5,426 nt of DNA from Bacillota bacterium (GTDB taxonomy: Bacteria > Bacillota > Clostridia > Peptostreptococcales > Anaerovoracaceae): the NCBI GenBank assembly GCA_021443825.1, contig JABUTE010000302.1, forward strand, positions 1-5,426, read 5' to 3'. The number at the start of each line of letters is the position of its first letter. Positions within the stretch are counted from its first letter, which is position 1. The notes beneath the pieces are model-generated. The model did no database searches. It had not been told where the DNA came from and saw only the letters and a list, made by a program, of their open reading frames with translations. This document shows positions 1 to 5,426 of this stretch, piece by piece. The translations under genes and the position numbers were made by a program.

Positions 1-1065
1 ACCGATCACGACACCAGCATCGCGCTGCTGCCGTATCACCATATCTTCGGCTCCACCGGCCAGTGGGTCGTCATCGCCAGCGGTTCCCGCACGGTCTATT
101 GCGACGGTCTTAAATATCTGCAGAAGAACCTGAAGGAATACGGCGTTTCCATCTTCATCGGCGTTCCCCTCATCATCGAGGCCATGTATAAGAAGGTGCT
201 CCATACTGCCGAAAAGAACGGCAAGCTGGCGACCCTGGAAAAGGGCCGCAAGATCTCCCGTTTCCTTTTAAAATGCGGCATCGACGTTCGAAGAAAGCTG
301 TTTAAGGAGGTTCTGGACGGCCTTGGCGGAAAGCTGCGCTTCGTCATCATCGGTGCTGCGCCCATCAATCCCGAATCCCTGCAGGCCTTTACCGATTTCG
401 GCATCTGCACGGTTCAGGGCTACGGTCTGACCGAGACCTCTCCCGTTGTATCGGCAGAGCGCCATACTCACATCCGCGCCGGCTCGGTGGGTATCGCCAT
501 GGAGGGCAATACCATTAAGATCTCCGAGCCCAACGAAAACGGCATCGGCGAGATCACCGTCAAGGGCGAAAACGTGATGCTGGGCTATCTGAACAATCCG
601 GAGGCGACTGCAGCCGTCTTAAAGGATGGCTGGTTCTATACCGGCGACCTTGGCTACATGGATAAGGATGGCTATCTGTATATCACCGGCAGAAAGAAGA
701 ACGTCATCGTTCTTAAGAACGGTAAGAATGTCTTCCCCGAGGAGCTGGAGGCCCTGCTGGAAAAGAAGCCCTACCAGAAAGAGCTGGTGGTGCTGGGCGT
801 TCCCAGAAACAACGATCCCAAGAACCTGGCGGTCACCCTGAAGATCGTCTATAACGAAGAATATTTCGAAGGAAAGACCTTCGAAGAGATCGATGAATTC
901 ATCAAGGAGGATATCGATCAGTTCAACGAGCAGGTTCCTCCCTATAAGAGGATCATGCGCGTTATCGTGACCGACGGCGAGCTGATCAAGACCACCACCG
1001 GTAAGGTAAAGCGCTATGCCGAGGTAGAAGAGATCCTCAAAAAAGAAAACGCACAGGAAGAGTAA
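1..1065 (+). CDS. Long-chain-type acyl-CoA synthetase (AMP-binding enzyme), C-terminal part; 5' end outside window
   Basis: This is an ATP-dependent acyl-CoA ligase of the ANL (adenylate-forming) superfamily, FadD/ACSL-like, which activates a carboxylic acid through an acyl-adenylate to its CoA thioester in the cytoplasm or at the inner membrane face. The frame is open from base 1, giving 354 visible residues. Seen in order: LPYHHIFG (residues 10-17, A4 motif); YGLTET (141-146, A5); GWFYTGDLG (210-218, A7, with the ribose-binding Asp216); GRKK (230-233, A8 hinge) followed by NGKNVFPEELE; and TTTGK (331-335, A10), where Lys335 is the conserved adenylation lysine. The P-loop (A3) and true start lie upstream, since family members usually have 550-650 residues. 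A Met at base 184 is internal, not the start. No catalytic motif is missing in the visible part. It is followed 18 bases later by an amidohydrolase, probably in one operon. The acyl substrate cannot be read from the sequence. Confidence 0.93.
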   Translation, partial: TDHDTSIALLPYHHIFGSTGQWVVIASGSRTVYCDGLKYLQKNLKEYGVSIFIGVPLIIEAMYKKVLHTAEKNGKLATLEKGRKISRFLLKCGIDVRRKLFKEVLDGLGGKLRFVIIGAAPINPESLQAFTDFGICTVQGYGLTETSPVVSAERHTHIRAGSVGIAMEGNTIKISEPNENGIGEITVKGENVMLGYLNNPEATAAVLKDGWFYTGDLGYMDKDGYLYITGRKKNVIVLKNGKNVFPEELEALLEKKPYQKELVVLGVPRNNDPKNLAVTLKIVYNEEYFEGKTFEEIDEFIKEDIDQFNEQVPPYKRIMRVIVTDGELIKTTTGKVKRYAEVEEILKKENAQEE

Positions 1066-1068
1066 TCT

Positions 1069-1073
1069 GGAGG
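1069..1073 (+). promoter_or_regulatory. Ribosome binding site of the amidohydrolase gene
   Basis: GGAGG lies 10 bases before the ATG at 1084, in the 18-base gap after the ligase stop codon. It supports that start. The gap leaves no room for a separate terminator or full promoter, so the hydrolase is probably co-transcribed with the ligase. Confidence 0.8.
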
Positions 1074-1083
1074 TAGATAAACA

Positions 1084-2439
1084 ATGATCAGAAAAGAGAT
1101 CGAGCAGCTTTCGGAAAACTGCAAGCACATTTTCGAAGAAGTATCCGACTGCATCTGGGCAACCCCGGAGACCAACTACACCGAAGAAAAGTCCACCGAA
1201 GCGCAGCGAAAGGTCATGGAGGAACTGGGCTTTAAGATCATTCCCGTTCCCGATATGCCCACCGCCTTCGTTGCCGAGGCAGGCAGCGGAAAGCCGGTGA
1301 TCGCCATTTTAGGCGAGCACGACGCGCTGCCCAATCTCAGCGCAGAGGCCGATATTCCGGAATGGAAGGAGATCGTTCACGACGGACCCGGACACGGCTG
1401 CGGCCACAATCTTCTGGGCGCCGGCGCCATGGAATCGGCCTACATCCTCTGGCAGTACATGCAGGCTCACAACCTGCAGGGAACCGTTAAGTTCTGCGCA
1501 TGTCCGGCAGAAGAGGGGGGCGTCGGAAAGGTCTACATGATCCACAGAGGCGTTTTCGACGACGTGGATTTCACCATCAGCTGGCATCCCGGTGCCAAGT
1601 TCGGCATCACCCATAAGTGCAAGTCCATCGCCATCTCCAACTTCAAGTGGCACGGAAAATCGGCCCACGCAGCCGGAAATCCCCAGCACGGACGCTCCGC
1701 GCTGGATGCCATGGAGCTTACCAATGTTGGTATTCAGTTTTTAAGAGAGCATGTGGATAAAGAGACCTATATCCACTATTCCATCCTCAACGGCGGCGGC
1801 CCTGCGCCCAATGTCGTTCAATCCTCTGCCATGGGTCAGTATGTAGTGCGCTGCAAGGATAACACCGAGCTGGTGGACACCTTCCGCAGAGTCGTGCTCT
1901 GCGCCAAGGGCGCTGCCACCATGACCGAGACCACGCTTGAAGAGCCGACCATCCTGTCGGCATTCTCTTCCATGATCGACAACGAGGTCATGGCCGACAT
2001 TCTGCGCAAGAACATCGAAGCCATCAAACCGGTTTCCTATACCGACGAAGAGATCGCCTACGCAAAGCAGTTCCAGGCCATCGGCTCCAATCCCGATGCT
2101 GAAGACGCCATCTGCCAGGAGCTGGATGAGACCGGCGCCGGCAGCACCGACGTTGCCGACGTCAGCTGGGTAACGCCGCTGATCTATCTGCGGGTGCCCA
2201 CCCTTGCCAACGGAACCATCGGCCATCACTGGACCGTCACGGCCCAGGGCAAGGGCCCCGTTGCAAAGAAGGGCCTGCACATTGCCGCACGGCTGATGGC
2301 AGACACCTGCATCGACATGCTGGAGGATCCCTCGCTGATCGAAGCTGCAAAGGAAGAGTTCAAAAAGCAGCTGAAGGGCAAAAAGTATGAAGAGGAGTGC
2401 CTGATCCCCAAGACCCAGATGCCCTGCGCCATCTATTAG
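1084..2439 (+). CDS. M20D-family metallo-amidohydrolase, AbgB-like (p-aminobenzoyl-glutamate hydrolase subunit B type)
   Basis: A predicted cytoplasmic di-metal amide hydrolase of peptidase family M20, subfamily D (AbgB/HipO/IAA-amino-acid hydrolase group), with 451 residues; E. coli AbgB has about 480. There is no signal peptide. Seen: GEHDALP (77-83) with Asp80, which normally bridges the metal site; GHGCGHN (103-109) with ligands Cys106 and His108, the Cys being typical of M20D; PAEEGG (141-146) with Glu143 as general base and Glu144 as ligand; SWHPG (166-170) with His168; HGKSAHAAG (190-198) at the start of the dimerisation domain; GSTDVADVSWVTP (353-365); and GHHW (380-383), supplying the last His ligand. 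All catalytic positions are present. STDVADVSWVTP and the H-x-W form resemble AbgB more than HipO. The family cleaves N-acyl or N-aroyl amino acids and p-aminobenzoyl-glutamate; the actual substrate is unknown. No AbgA-like partner is seen here. The upstream acyl-CoA ligase suggests the released acid is activated, which is inference. Confidence 0.92.
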   Translation: MIRKEIEQLSENCKHIFEEVSDCIWATPETNYTEEKSTEAQRKVMEELGFKIIPVPDMPTAFVAEAGSGKPVIAILGEHDALPNLSAEADIPEWKEIVHDGPGHGCGHNLLGAGAMESAYILWQYMQAHNLQGTVKFCACPAEEGGVGKVYMIHRGVFDDVDFTISWHPGAKFGITHKCKSIAISNFKWHGKSAHAAGNPQHGRSALDAMELTNVGIQFLREHVDKETYIHYSILNGGGPAPNVVQSSAMGQYVVRCKDNTELVDTFRRVVLCAKGAATMTETTLEEPTILSAFSSMIDNEVMADILRKNIEAIKPVSYTDEEIAYAKQFQAIGSNPDAEDAICQELDETGAGSTDVADVSWVTPLIYLRVPTLANGTIGHHWTVTAQGKGPVAKKGLHIAARLMADTCIDMLEDPSLIEAAKEEFKKQLKGKKYEEECLIPKTQMPCAIY

Positions 2440-2467
2440 CGCGGGCAGCACCCAAAGAATGCAAAGA

Positions 2468-2499
2468 CCGGAGCTTTTTCGAAGGCTCCGGCCTTTTTT
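2468..2499 (+). terminator. Rho-independent terminator after the amidohydrolase gene
   Basis: CCGGAGC (2468-2474) pairs with GCTCCGG (2485-2491). Three more inner pairs, one of them a U-G wobble, close a UUCG tetraloop (2478-2481), giving a 10-bp stem. Six Ts (2494-2499) follow two bases after the stem. It starts 28 bases past the hydrolase stop codon, so it should end the ligase-hydrolase transcript and isolate it from the lipoprotein gene. Confidence 0.92.
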
Positions 2500-2523
2500 C
2501 GGGCAAAAGGCCGGGCCTTTCTG

Positions 2524-2553
2524 TGGTCGAAGCGGGGATGAATATGCTATAAT
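2524..2553 (+). promoter_or_regulatory. Extended -10 promoter of the lipoprotein gene
   Basis: A perfect TATAAT (2548-2553) is preceded by TGC (2545-2547), giving an extended -10 element for the housekeeping sigma factor. The -35 region is poor: TGGTCG at 2524-2529 matches 3 of 6 positions with an 18-base spacer, which an extended -10 can tolerate. It lies just after the terminator and would start transcription near 2560, leaving a leader of about 45 bases that contains the palindrome GGCGATCGCC (2573-2582). Confidence 0.72.
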
Positions 2554-2593
2554 ATCTTTGTATTGCCGATTCGGCGATCGCCCGCTTATTCAG

Positions 2594-2600
2594 AAAGGAG
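2594..2600 (+). promoter_or_regulatory. Ribosome binding site that fixes the lipoprotein start
   Basis: AAAGGAG ends 5 bases before the ATG at 2606. It decides between this start and a longer in-frame ATG at 2459, which lies upstream of the terminator and promoter and has no comparable site. The chosen start also places a lipoprotein signal peptide exactly at the N-terminus. Confidence 0.85.
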
Positions 2601-2605
2601 TCGAA

Positions 2606-3526
2606 ATGAGACCCATGTGGATCCCTGTCGTTCTTGCCGCTGTTTTGATCCTGTCGTCCTGTGCAAGAATCGGAAATCCCCCTGCGCAGCCGGCGCAGAC
2701 AATGCCTTCAGGCGAGGATGACTACGCTGCCGCACAGGAAGCTCCCGTCGACTTTCAGCTATTGGAATTCTCCAAATCGGCAGTGACGGCCGTAACCGAT
2801 ATCTACCGGGTGGAAAAAGAAGAGGGCGGTGTCTGCATTTCCCATCTGCTTCGGCGAATGGATGCAGCGGAAGGGGAAACCCGGGAGACGCTGATCTACG
2901 CCTGCCATTACGGAGAGGATGTTCTTGCCGCGCTGCAGCAGCGGTGCGGCGATGCAAAGATCACGTCGTGGAACGGCTTTCACGGAACCGATTCCAGGGT
3001 GCTGGATGGCTACGGCATGTCGTTTACCGCTGTTTTGGCAGACGGAACGAAGGTCGCTGCCGAGGACAATAATATGGCGCCCGATTCCTACCGGGAGCTG
3101 AAGCTGTATGTTTCCGGACTGGTTGACGAAACCCTGTTAGAGACAGCGTCGTTTGAAAATGATGTCTGCCGCATTTCGCTGCCCGAAAGCTGGGTCGACA
3201 AGGTCTACGTAAGCCATGATTATCAATATAATGTATTTATGGTAAAGACAGACCAAAAGCCGGAGGGGCTGCGGCTCTTCCGACTGGATCAGAACCTGTA
3301 TGCGCCCACCGAAAACGACCGGACCTTCTATATCGCCAAAGTCGTTTCGCCTGAGGGGGATACGTGGCATATTTCTCTATATTCCTATCTTCCGTACATG
3401 GCACCGGACGACGGCCCGGAGGAGCTGCAGGCCATCTGCGCATCCTTTCAGGACGACCTTTCTGCCATCGCCGAAAGCATCTGCGGTGTCAACGGCTATG
3501 AATTGACCGAAAAGGACGATTTTTAG
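2606..3526 (+). CDS. Predicted membrane-anchored lipoprotein of unknown function
   Basis: A 306-residue predicted lipoprotein; I do not recognise a named family. The N-terminus has Arg2, a hydrophobic core (about residues 5-16) and the lipobox LSSC, with Cys19 as the expected lipidated residue after signal peptidase II cleavage. A low-complexity linker rich in Pro, Ala and Gln follows (21-48). The mature part is acidic and has two apparent portions. About 50-165 includes WNGFHG, then LDGYGMSF and LADGTKVAAEDNNMAPDSYRE, resembling a 'DG-strand ... N..P..Y' pattern I associate with clostridial hypothetical lipoproteins. About 175-295 opens with ISLPESW and alternates beta-type strands with aromatic residues. 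There are no other membrane segments and no obvious catalytic motif. It probably faces the outside of the cytoplasmic membrane. It has its own promoter and appears to be a single-gene unit. A solute-binding or surface sensor role is possible but unsupported. Confidence 0.85.
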   Translation: MRPMWIPVVLAAVLILSSCARIGNPPAQPAQTMPSGEDDYAAAQEAPVDFQLLEFSKSAVTAVTDIYRVEKEEGGVCISHLLRRMDAAEGETRETLIYACHYGEDVLAALQQRCGDAKITSWNGFHGTDSRVLDGYGMSFTAVLADGTKVAAEDNNMAPDSYRELKLYVSGLVDETLLETASFENDVCRISLPESWVDKVYVSHDYQYNVFMVKTDQKPEGLRLFRLDQNLYAPTENDRTFYIAKVVSPEGDTWHISLYSYLPYMAPDDGPEELQAICASFQDDLSAIAESICGVNGYELTEKDDF

Positions 3527-3574
3527 ACCGAGGCTGCCTTCGCAGAACGAGGCGAGCTGCCGAACTCATTCCGA

Positions 3575-3603
3575 TTTCCGCATATTTACAGTAACTTTAT
3601 TAT
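3575..3603 (+). promoter_or_regulatory. Possible promoter of the oxidoreductase-polymerase unit
   Basis: TATTAT (3598-3603) matches the -10 consensus at 5 of 6 positions. A weak -35 candidate, TTTCCG (3575-3580), sits 17 bases upstream. Transcription would start near 3610, leaving a leader of about 20 bases. This is the most AT-rich part of the 104-base gap. No intrinsic terminator with a T tract follows the lipoprotein stop codon (only a small bulged hairpin around 3535-3552), so read-through from the lipoprotein promoter is also possible. Confidence 0.4.
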
Positions 3604-3619
3604 CGTCAACTATTGATTC

Positions 3620-3625
3620 AGGAGG
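3620..3625 (+). promoter_or_regulatory. Ribosome binding site that fixes the oxidoreductase start
   Basis: AGGAGG ends 5 bases before the ATG at 3631. An in-frame TTG at 3613 would put this site inside the coding region, so the ATG is preferred. The protein from the ATG begins with the family's usual PIKI.DLTL.NR opening. Confidence 0.87.
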
Positions 3626-3630
3626 CTATC

Positions 3631-4608
3631 ATGCTTGCAAAACCCATTAAGATCCGCGATCTGACTCTCATCAACCGTCTGGAGCTGGTTCCCATGGCCA
3701 CCAGAAGCGGGGAAAACGGGTTCGTGACCCAAAAGACTCTCGACTATTACAAAGACAAGACCCAGACGAAGAAGATCGGTCTGGTGATCACCGAGCATCA
3801 TTATGTCAGCCCTGAGGGCATGGCCGATCCCAACCAGCTTTCTGCCGCATCCGACGATACGATTCCTTCGCTAAAGGCGCTGGCTGACGTGATCCATGAA
3901 AGCGGGGCAGCCGCCATCGTACAGATCAGCCACGCGGGCAGCGCTTCCAGCAGCACCTTTTGCGGCCTGCAGCCCATCTCGTGCAGCCCCGTATTAAAGC
4001 CGAAAAAACAGGGGGCAGAGCTTCCGAAGGAAATGACAAAGGAAGATATGGCGCGGGTAAAGGAAGCTTTCGTTGCAGCCGCGTTGCGGGTGGAAAAGGC
4101 CGGCTTTGACGGCGTCGAGATCCATGCGGCCCACGGCTACCTTCTGAACCAGTTCTTAAGCCCTGTCACCAACAAGCGCACCGACGAATACGGCGGAAGC
4201 CTGGAAAATCGCTGCCGCTATCTTTGCGAGGTGATCCAAGCCGTGCGCAAGGCGGTAGGCGAGCATTTCATTCTTGCCGTCAGACTTGGTGGCTGCGACT
4301 ACTATGAGGGCGGAAACGGCGTCGAAGAGGCCGCAAGGGCGGCTGCGATCCTTGCTCCTTTGGGTGTCGATCTGCTGGATGTTTCCGGCGGTGTAGGAGG
4401 CTATGTCAACCCGGACGATTCCACCGAAGGCTATATGCGTTTGCAGACAAGGGCCATTAAACAGGCCACCGACGTTCCTGTTGTTCTTGCCGGAGGCTTC
4501 GTCACCGCAGAGGCGGCAGAAGCCCATCTGCAGCAGGGCGATGCCGATCTGATCGGTGTGGGCAGAGCCATCTTAAAAGACAGCCTCTGGCCCGCCGCCA
4601 TCCGATAG
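3631..4608 (+). CDS. Old-yellow-enzyme-family NAD(P)H:flavin oxidoreductase (FMN-dependent, short form)
   Basis: A 325-residue cytoplasmic TIM-barrel flavoprotein of the OYE family, which uses FMN and NAD(P)H to reduce activated C=C bonds or similar acceptors. Seen in order: KPIKIRDLTLINR (4-16); PMAT (21-24), near the flavin; QISHAG (98-103); GFDGVEIHAAHGYLLNQFLSP (158-178), with His165 and His168 as the substrate-anion binding pair and Tyr170 nearby; NKRTDEYGGSLENR (181-194), the family signature; VRLGG (217-221) with Arg218; AGGF (287-290) and GVGR (309-312), the FMN phosphate-binding end of the barrel. It lacks the C-terminal 4Fe-4S and NAD(P)H domains of 2-enoate reductase/BaiCD-type enzymes (about 640-670 residues). 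It ends right after GRAILKDSLWPAAIR, roughly 15-20 residues earlier than YqjM-type enzymes. The start is set by the AGGAGG site. A polymerase gene follows after three bases. The physiological substrate is unknown. Confidence 0.94.
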   Translation: MLAKPIKIRDLTLINRLELVPMATRSGENGFVTQKTLDYYKDKTQTKKIGLVITEHHYVSPEGMADPNQLSAASDDTIPSLKALADVIHESGAAAIVQISHAGSASSSTFCGLQPISCSPVLKPKKQGAELPKEMTKEDMARVKEAFVAAALRVEKAGFDGVEIHAAHGYLLNQFLSPVTNKRTDEYGGSLENRCRYLCEVIQAVRKAVGEHFILAVRLGGCDYYEGGNGVEEAARAAAILAPLGVDLLDVSGGVGGYVNPDDSTEGYMRLQTRAIKQATDVPVVLAGGFVTAEAAEAHLQQGDADLIGVGRAILKDSLWPAAIR

Positions 4609-4611
4609 CCT

Positions 4612-5426
4612 ATGGAGGAAAAAGACAGGACGATTCTTCATTGCGATATGAACAGCTTTTTCTGCAGCGTGGAGCTTTTAGATCACCCGGAGCTATTGAA
4701 AAAGCCGGTCGCTGTTGCAGGCAGTGAGGATTCCCGCCATGGGATCATTCTTGCCAAAAATCAGATCGCAAAAAAATACGGCATCGAAACGGCAGAGCCC
4801 ATCTATTTTGCCATGAAGAAGTGCCCCGATCTGGTGCTGCTGGATCCCCACCGGGAAAAGTATTCCTATTATTGCAGAACGATCAATCAGATCTATCTTT
4901 CCTATACCGATCTGGTAGAGCCTTTTTCCATCGATGAAAGCTGGCTGGATGTGACCGGCAGCTTAAAGCTGTTTCAAAAAACAGGAAAAGAGCTGGCCGA
5001 TGAGATCCGCCGGAGGGTATTTCAGGAGACCGGTCTGACCCTTTCGGCAGGAGTATCTTTTAACAAGACCTTTGCCAAAATGGGCTCCGATTACAAAAAG
5101 CCCGATGCGACTACCGAGATCACCCGCGAAAACTATCAGCAGCTGCTGTGGCCTCTTCCGGCAGGCGACCTGTTTTTCGTCGGAAAAGCAACGGCAGACA
5201 AGCTGGCGACCATGAACATAAAGACCATCGGAGCCATCGCCCGGGCCGATGAAGAGCTGCTGGCAAGAGCCTTCGGAAAGCATGGCCTTTCCATGAAACG
5301 GATCGCAAGCGGCATCGATCCCGATCCGGTGCATCCCTACGACGAAAAACGGGAGATCAAATCGGTAGGAAACGGCATCACCTTTCGCCGGGATCTGGTC
5401 AGCGAAGATGATGTGCGCACCGCCGT
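4612..5426 (+). CDS. dinB: Y-family DNA polymerase (DinB / Pol IV type), 3' end outside window
   Basis: An error-prone translesion polymerase; 271 codons are visible and the frame is still open at the window end. Full-length members have about 350-420 residues. Palm and fingers: HCDMNSFFCSVE (10-21) with metal ligand Asp12 and steric-gate position Phe17; RHGIILAKNQIAKKYG (42-57); EPFSIDESWLDVTG (103-116) with catalytic Asp108 and Glu109; SAGVSFNKTFAKMGSDYKKP (145-164). Thumb: a helix-hairpin-helix part including LFFVGKATADKL (187-198). The little finger begins near KSVGNGITF (250-258). The usual fingers Tyr and Arg (ASYEAR in classical DinB) are replaced by Gln51 and Lys54, as in a clostridial subgroup I recall. 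The ATG is 3 bases after the oxidoreductase stop, in the same frame. No Shine-Dalgarno sequence precedes it, but GGAGG overlaps the start (4614-4618), suggesting coupled translation. The next in-frame ATG (4648) would lose Asp12. No LexA-type box was seen upstream. Confidence 0.93.
   Translation, partial: MEEKDRTILHCDMNSFFCSVELLDHPELLKKPVAVAGSEDSRHGIILAKNQIAKKYGIETAEPIYFAMKKCPDLVLLDPHREKYSYYCRTINQIYLSYTDLVEPFSIDESWLDVTGSLKLFQKTGKELADEIRRRVFQETGLTLSAGVSFNKTFAKMGSDYKKPDATTEITRENYQQLLWPLPAGDLFFVGKATADKLATMNIKTIGAIARADEELLARAFGKHGLSMKRIASGIDPDPVHPYDEKREIKSVGNGITFRRDLVSEDDVRTA

Noticed and set aside
1741..2451. A 236-codon open frame on the - strand opposite the amidohydrolase gene
   Set aside because: It is antisense to a gene with a full set of family motifs, its protein shows no recognisable domain, and long antisense frames are expected from the biased third-position composition here. 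The other antisense frames were rejected for the same reason.
2573..2582. Perfect 10-base palindrome GGCGATCGCC in the lipoprotein leader, considered as an operator
   Set aside because: It occurs once, is short, and sits downstream of the presumed transcription start. Nothing else supports a regulator site.
2459..2605. A 49-codon N-terminal extension of the lipoprotein starting at the ATG at 2459
   Set aside because: It would be translated through the terminator hairpin and upstream of the promoter. It would also bury the signal peptide, and it has no good ribosome site. The ATG at 2606 has AAAGGAG and a proper lipoprotein signal.
3532..3561. Hairpin-like and repeated GCTGCC sequence just after the lipoprotein stop, considered as a terminator
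   Set aside because: The GCTGCC copies are direct, not inverted. The best stem (about 6 bp with a bulge) has no T tract.
3527..4611. Search for a LexA/SOS box (GAAC-N4-GTTC type) upstream of the oxidoreductase or polymerase
   Set aside because: No convincing match was found by eye in the 3527-3630 gap or at the polymerase junction, so SOS control cannot be claimed from this window.
1..5426. CRISPR arrays, tRNA or rRNA genes, insertion sequences, toxin-antitoxin or phage-defence genes
   Set aside because: No spaced direct repeats, cloverleaf-like sequence, transposase motifs or terminal inverted repeats were seen. All sizeable frames are accounted for by the five genes described.

Overview
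The window looks like chromosomal DNA from an anaerobic Firmicute of the class Clostridia, with GC in the mid-fifties by eye. Three things suggest this: strong AGGAGG-type ribosome binding sites, a lipobox-type lipoprotein signal, and a Y-family polymerase of a type I associate with Clostridia (residues RHGI..AKN.IAKKYG and SIDESWLDV). This is judged from recognised protein families only; no taxonomic search was run. All genes read on the + strand and packing is tight. No gene-free stretch exceeds about 170 bases.

Layout. (1) Bases 1-1065 are the C-terminal part of a long-chain-type acyl-CoA synthetase (AMP-binding superfamily) whose start lies upstream of the window. (2) After 18 bases comes a complete M20D/AbgB-like metallo-amidohydrolase (1084-2439), probably in the same operon. 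The unit ends at a textbook intrinsic terminator with a UUCG tetraloop (2468-2499). (3) A new transcription unit with an extended -10 promoter (about 2545-2553) drives a 306-residue predicted lipoprotein of unknown function (2606-3526). (4) A 104-base gap with a possible promoter precedes a short old-yellow-enzyme-family flavin oxidoreductase (3631-4608). (5) Three bases after its stop, in the same reading frame, a Y-family DNA polymerase (DinB/Pol IV type) starts at 4612 and runs off the window end.

How the genes may work together. The hydrolase and acyl-CoA synthetase could form a short catabolic module: the hydrolase cleaves an amide such as an N-acyl or N-aroyl amino acid, and the ligase activates the freed acid to its CoA thioester. 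This is inferred from adjacency only. The oxidoreductase and the polymerase look translationally coupled but have no obvious functional link. I see no mobile element, CRISPR array, RNA gene or defence cassette. I do not see a clearly new biological system; the items worth a second look are the hydrolase/ligase pairing, the unassigned lipoprotein, and the oxidoreductase-polymerase junction.
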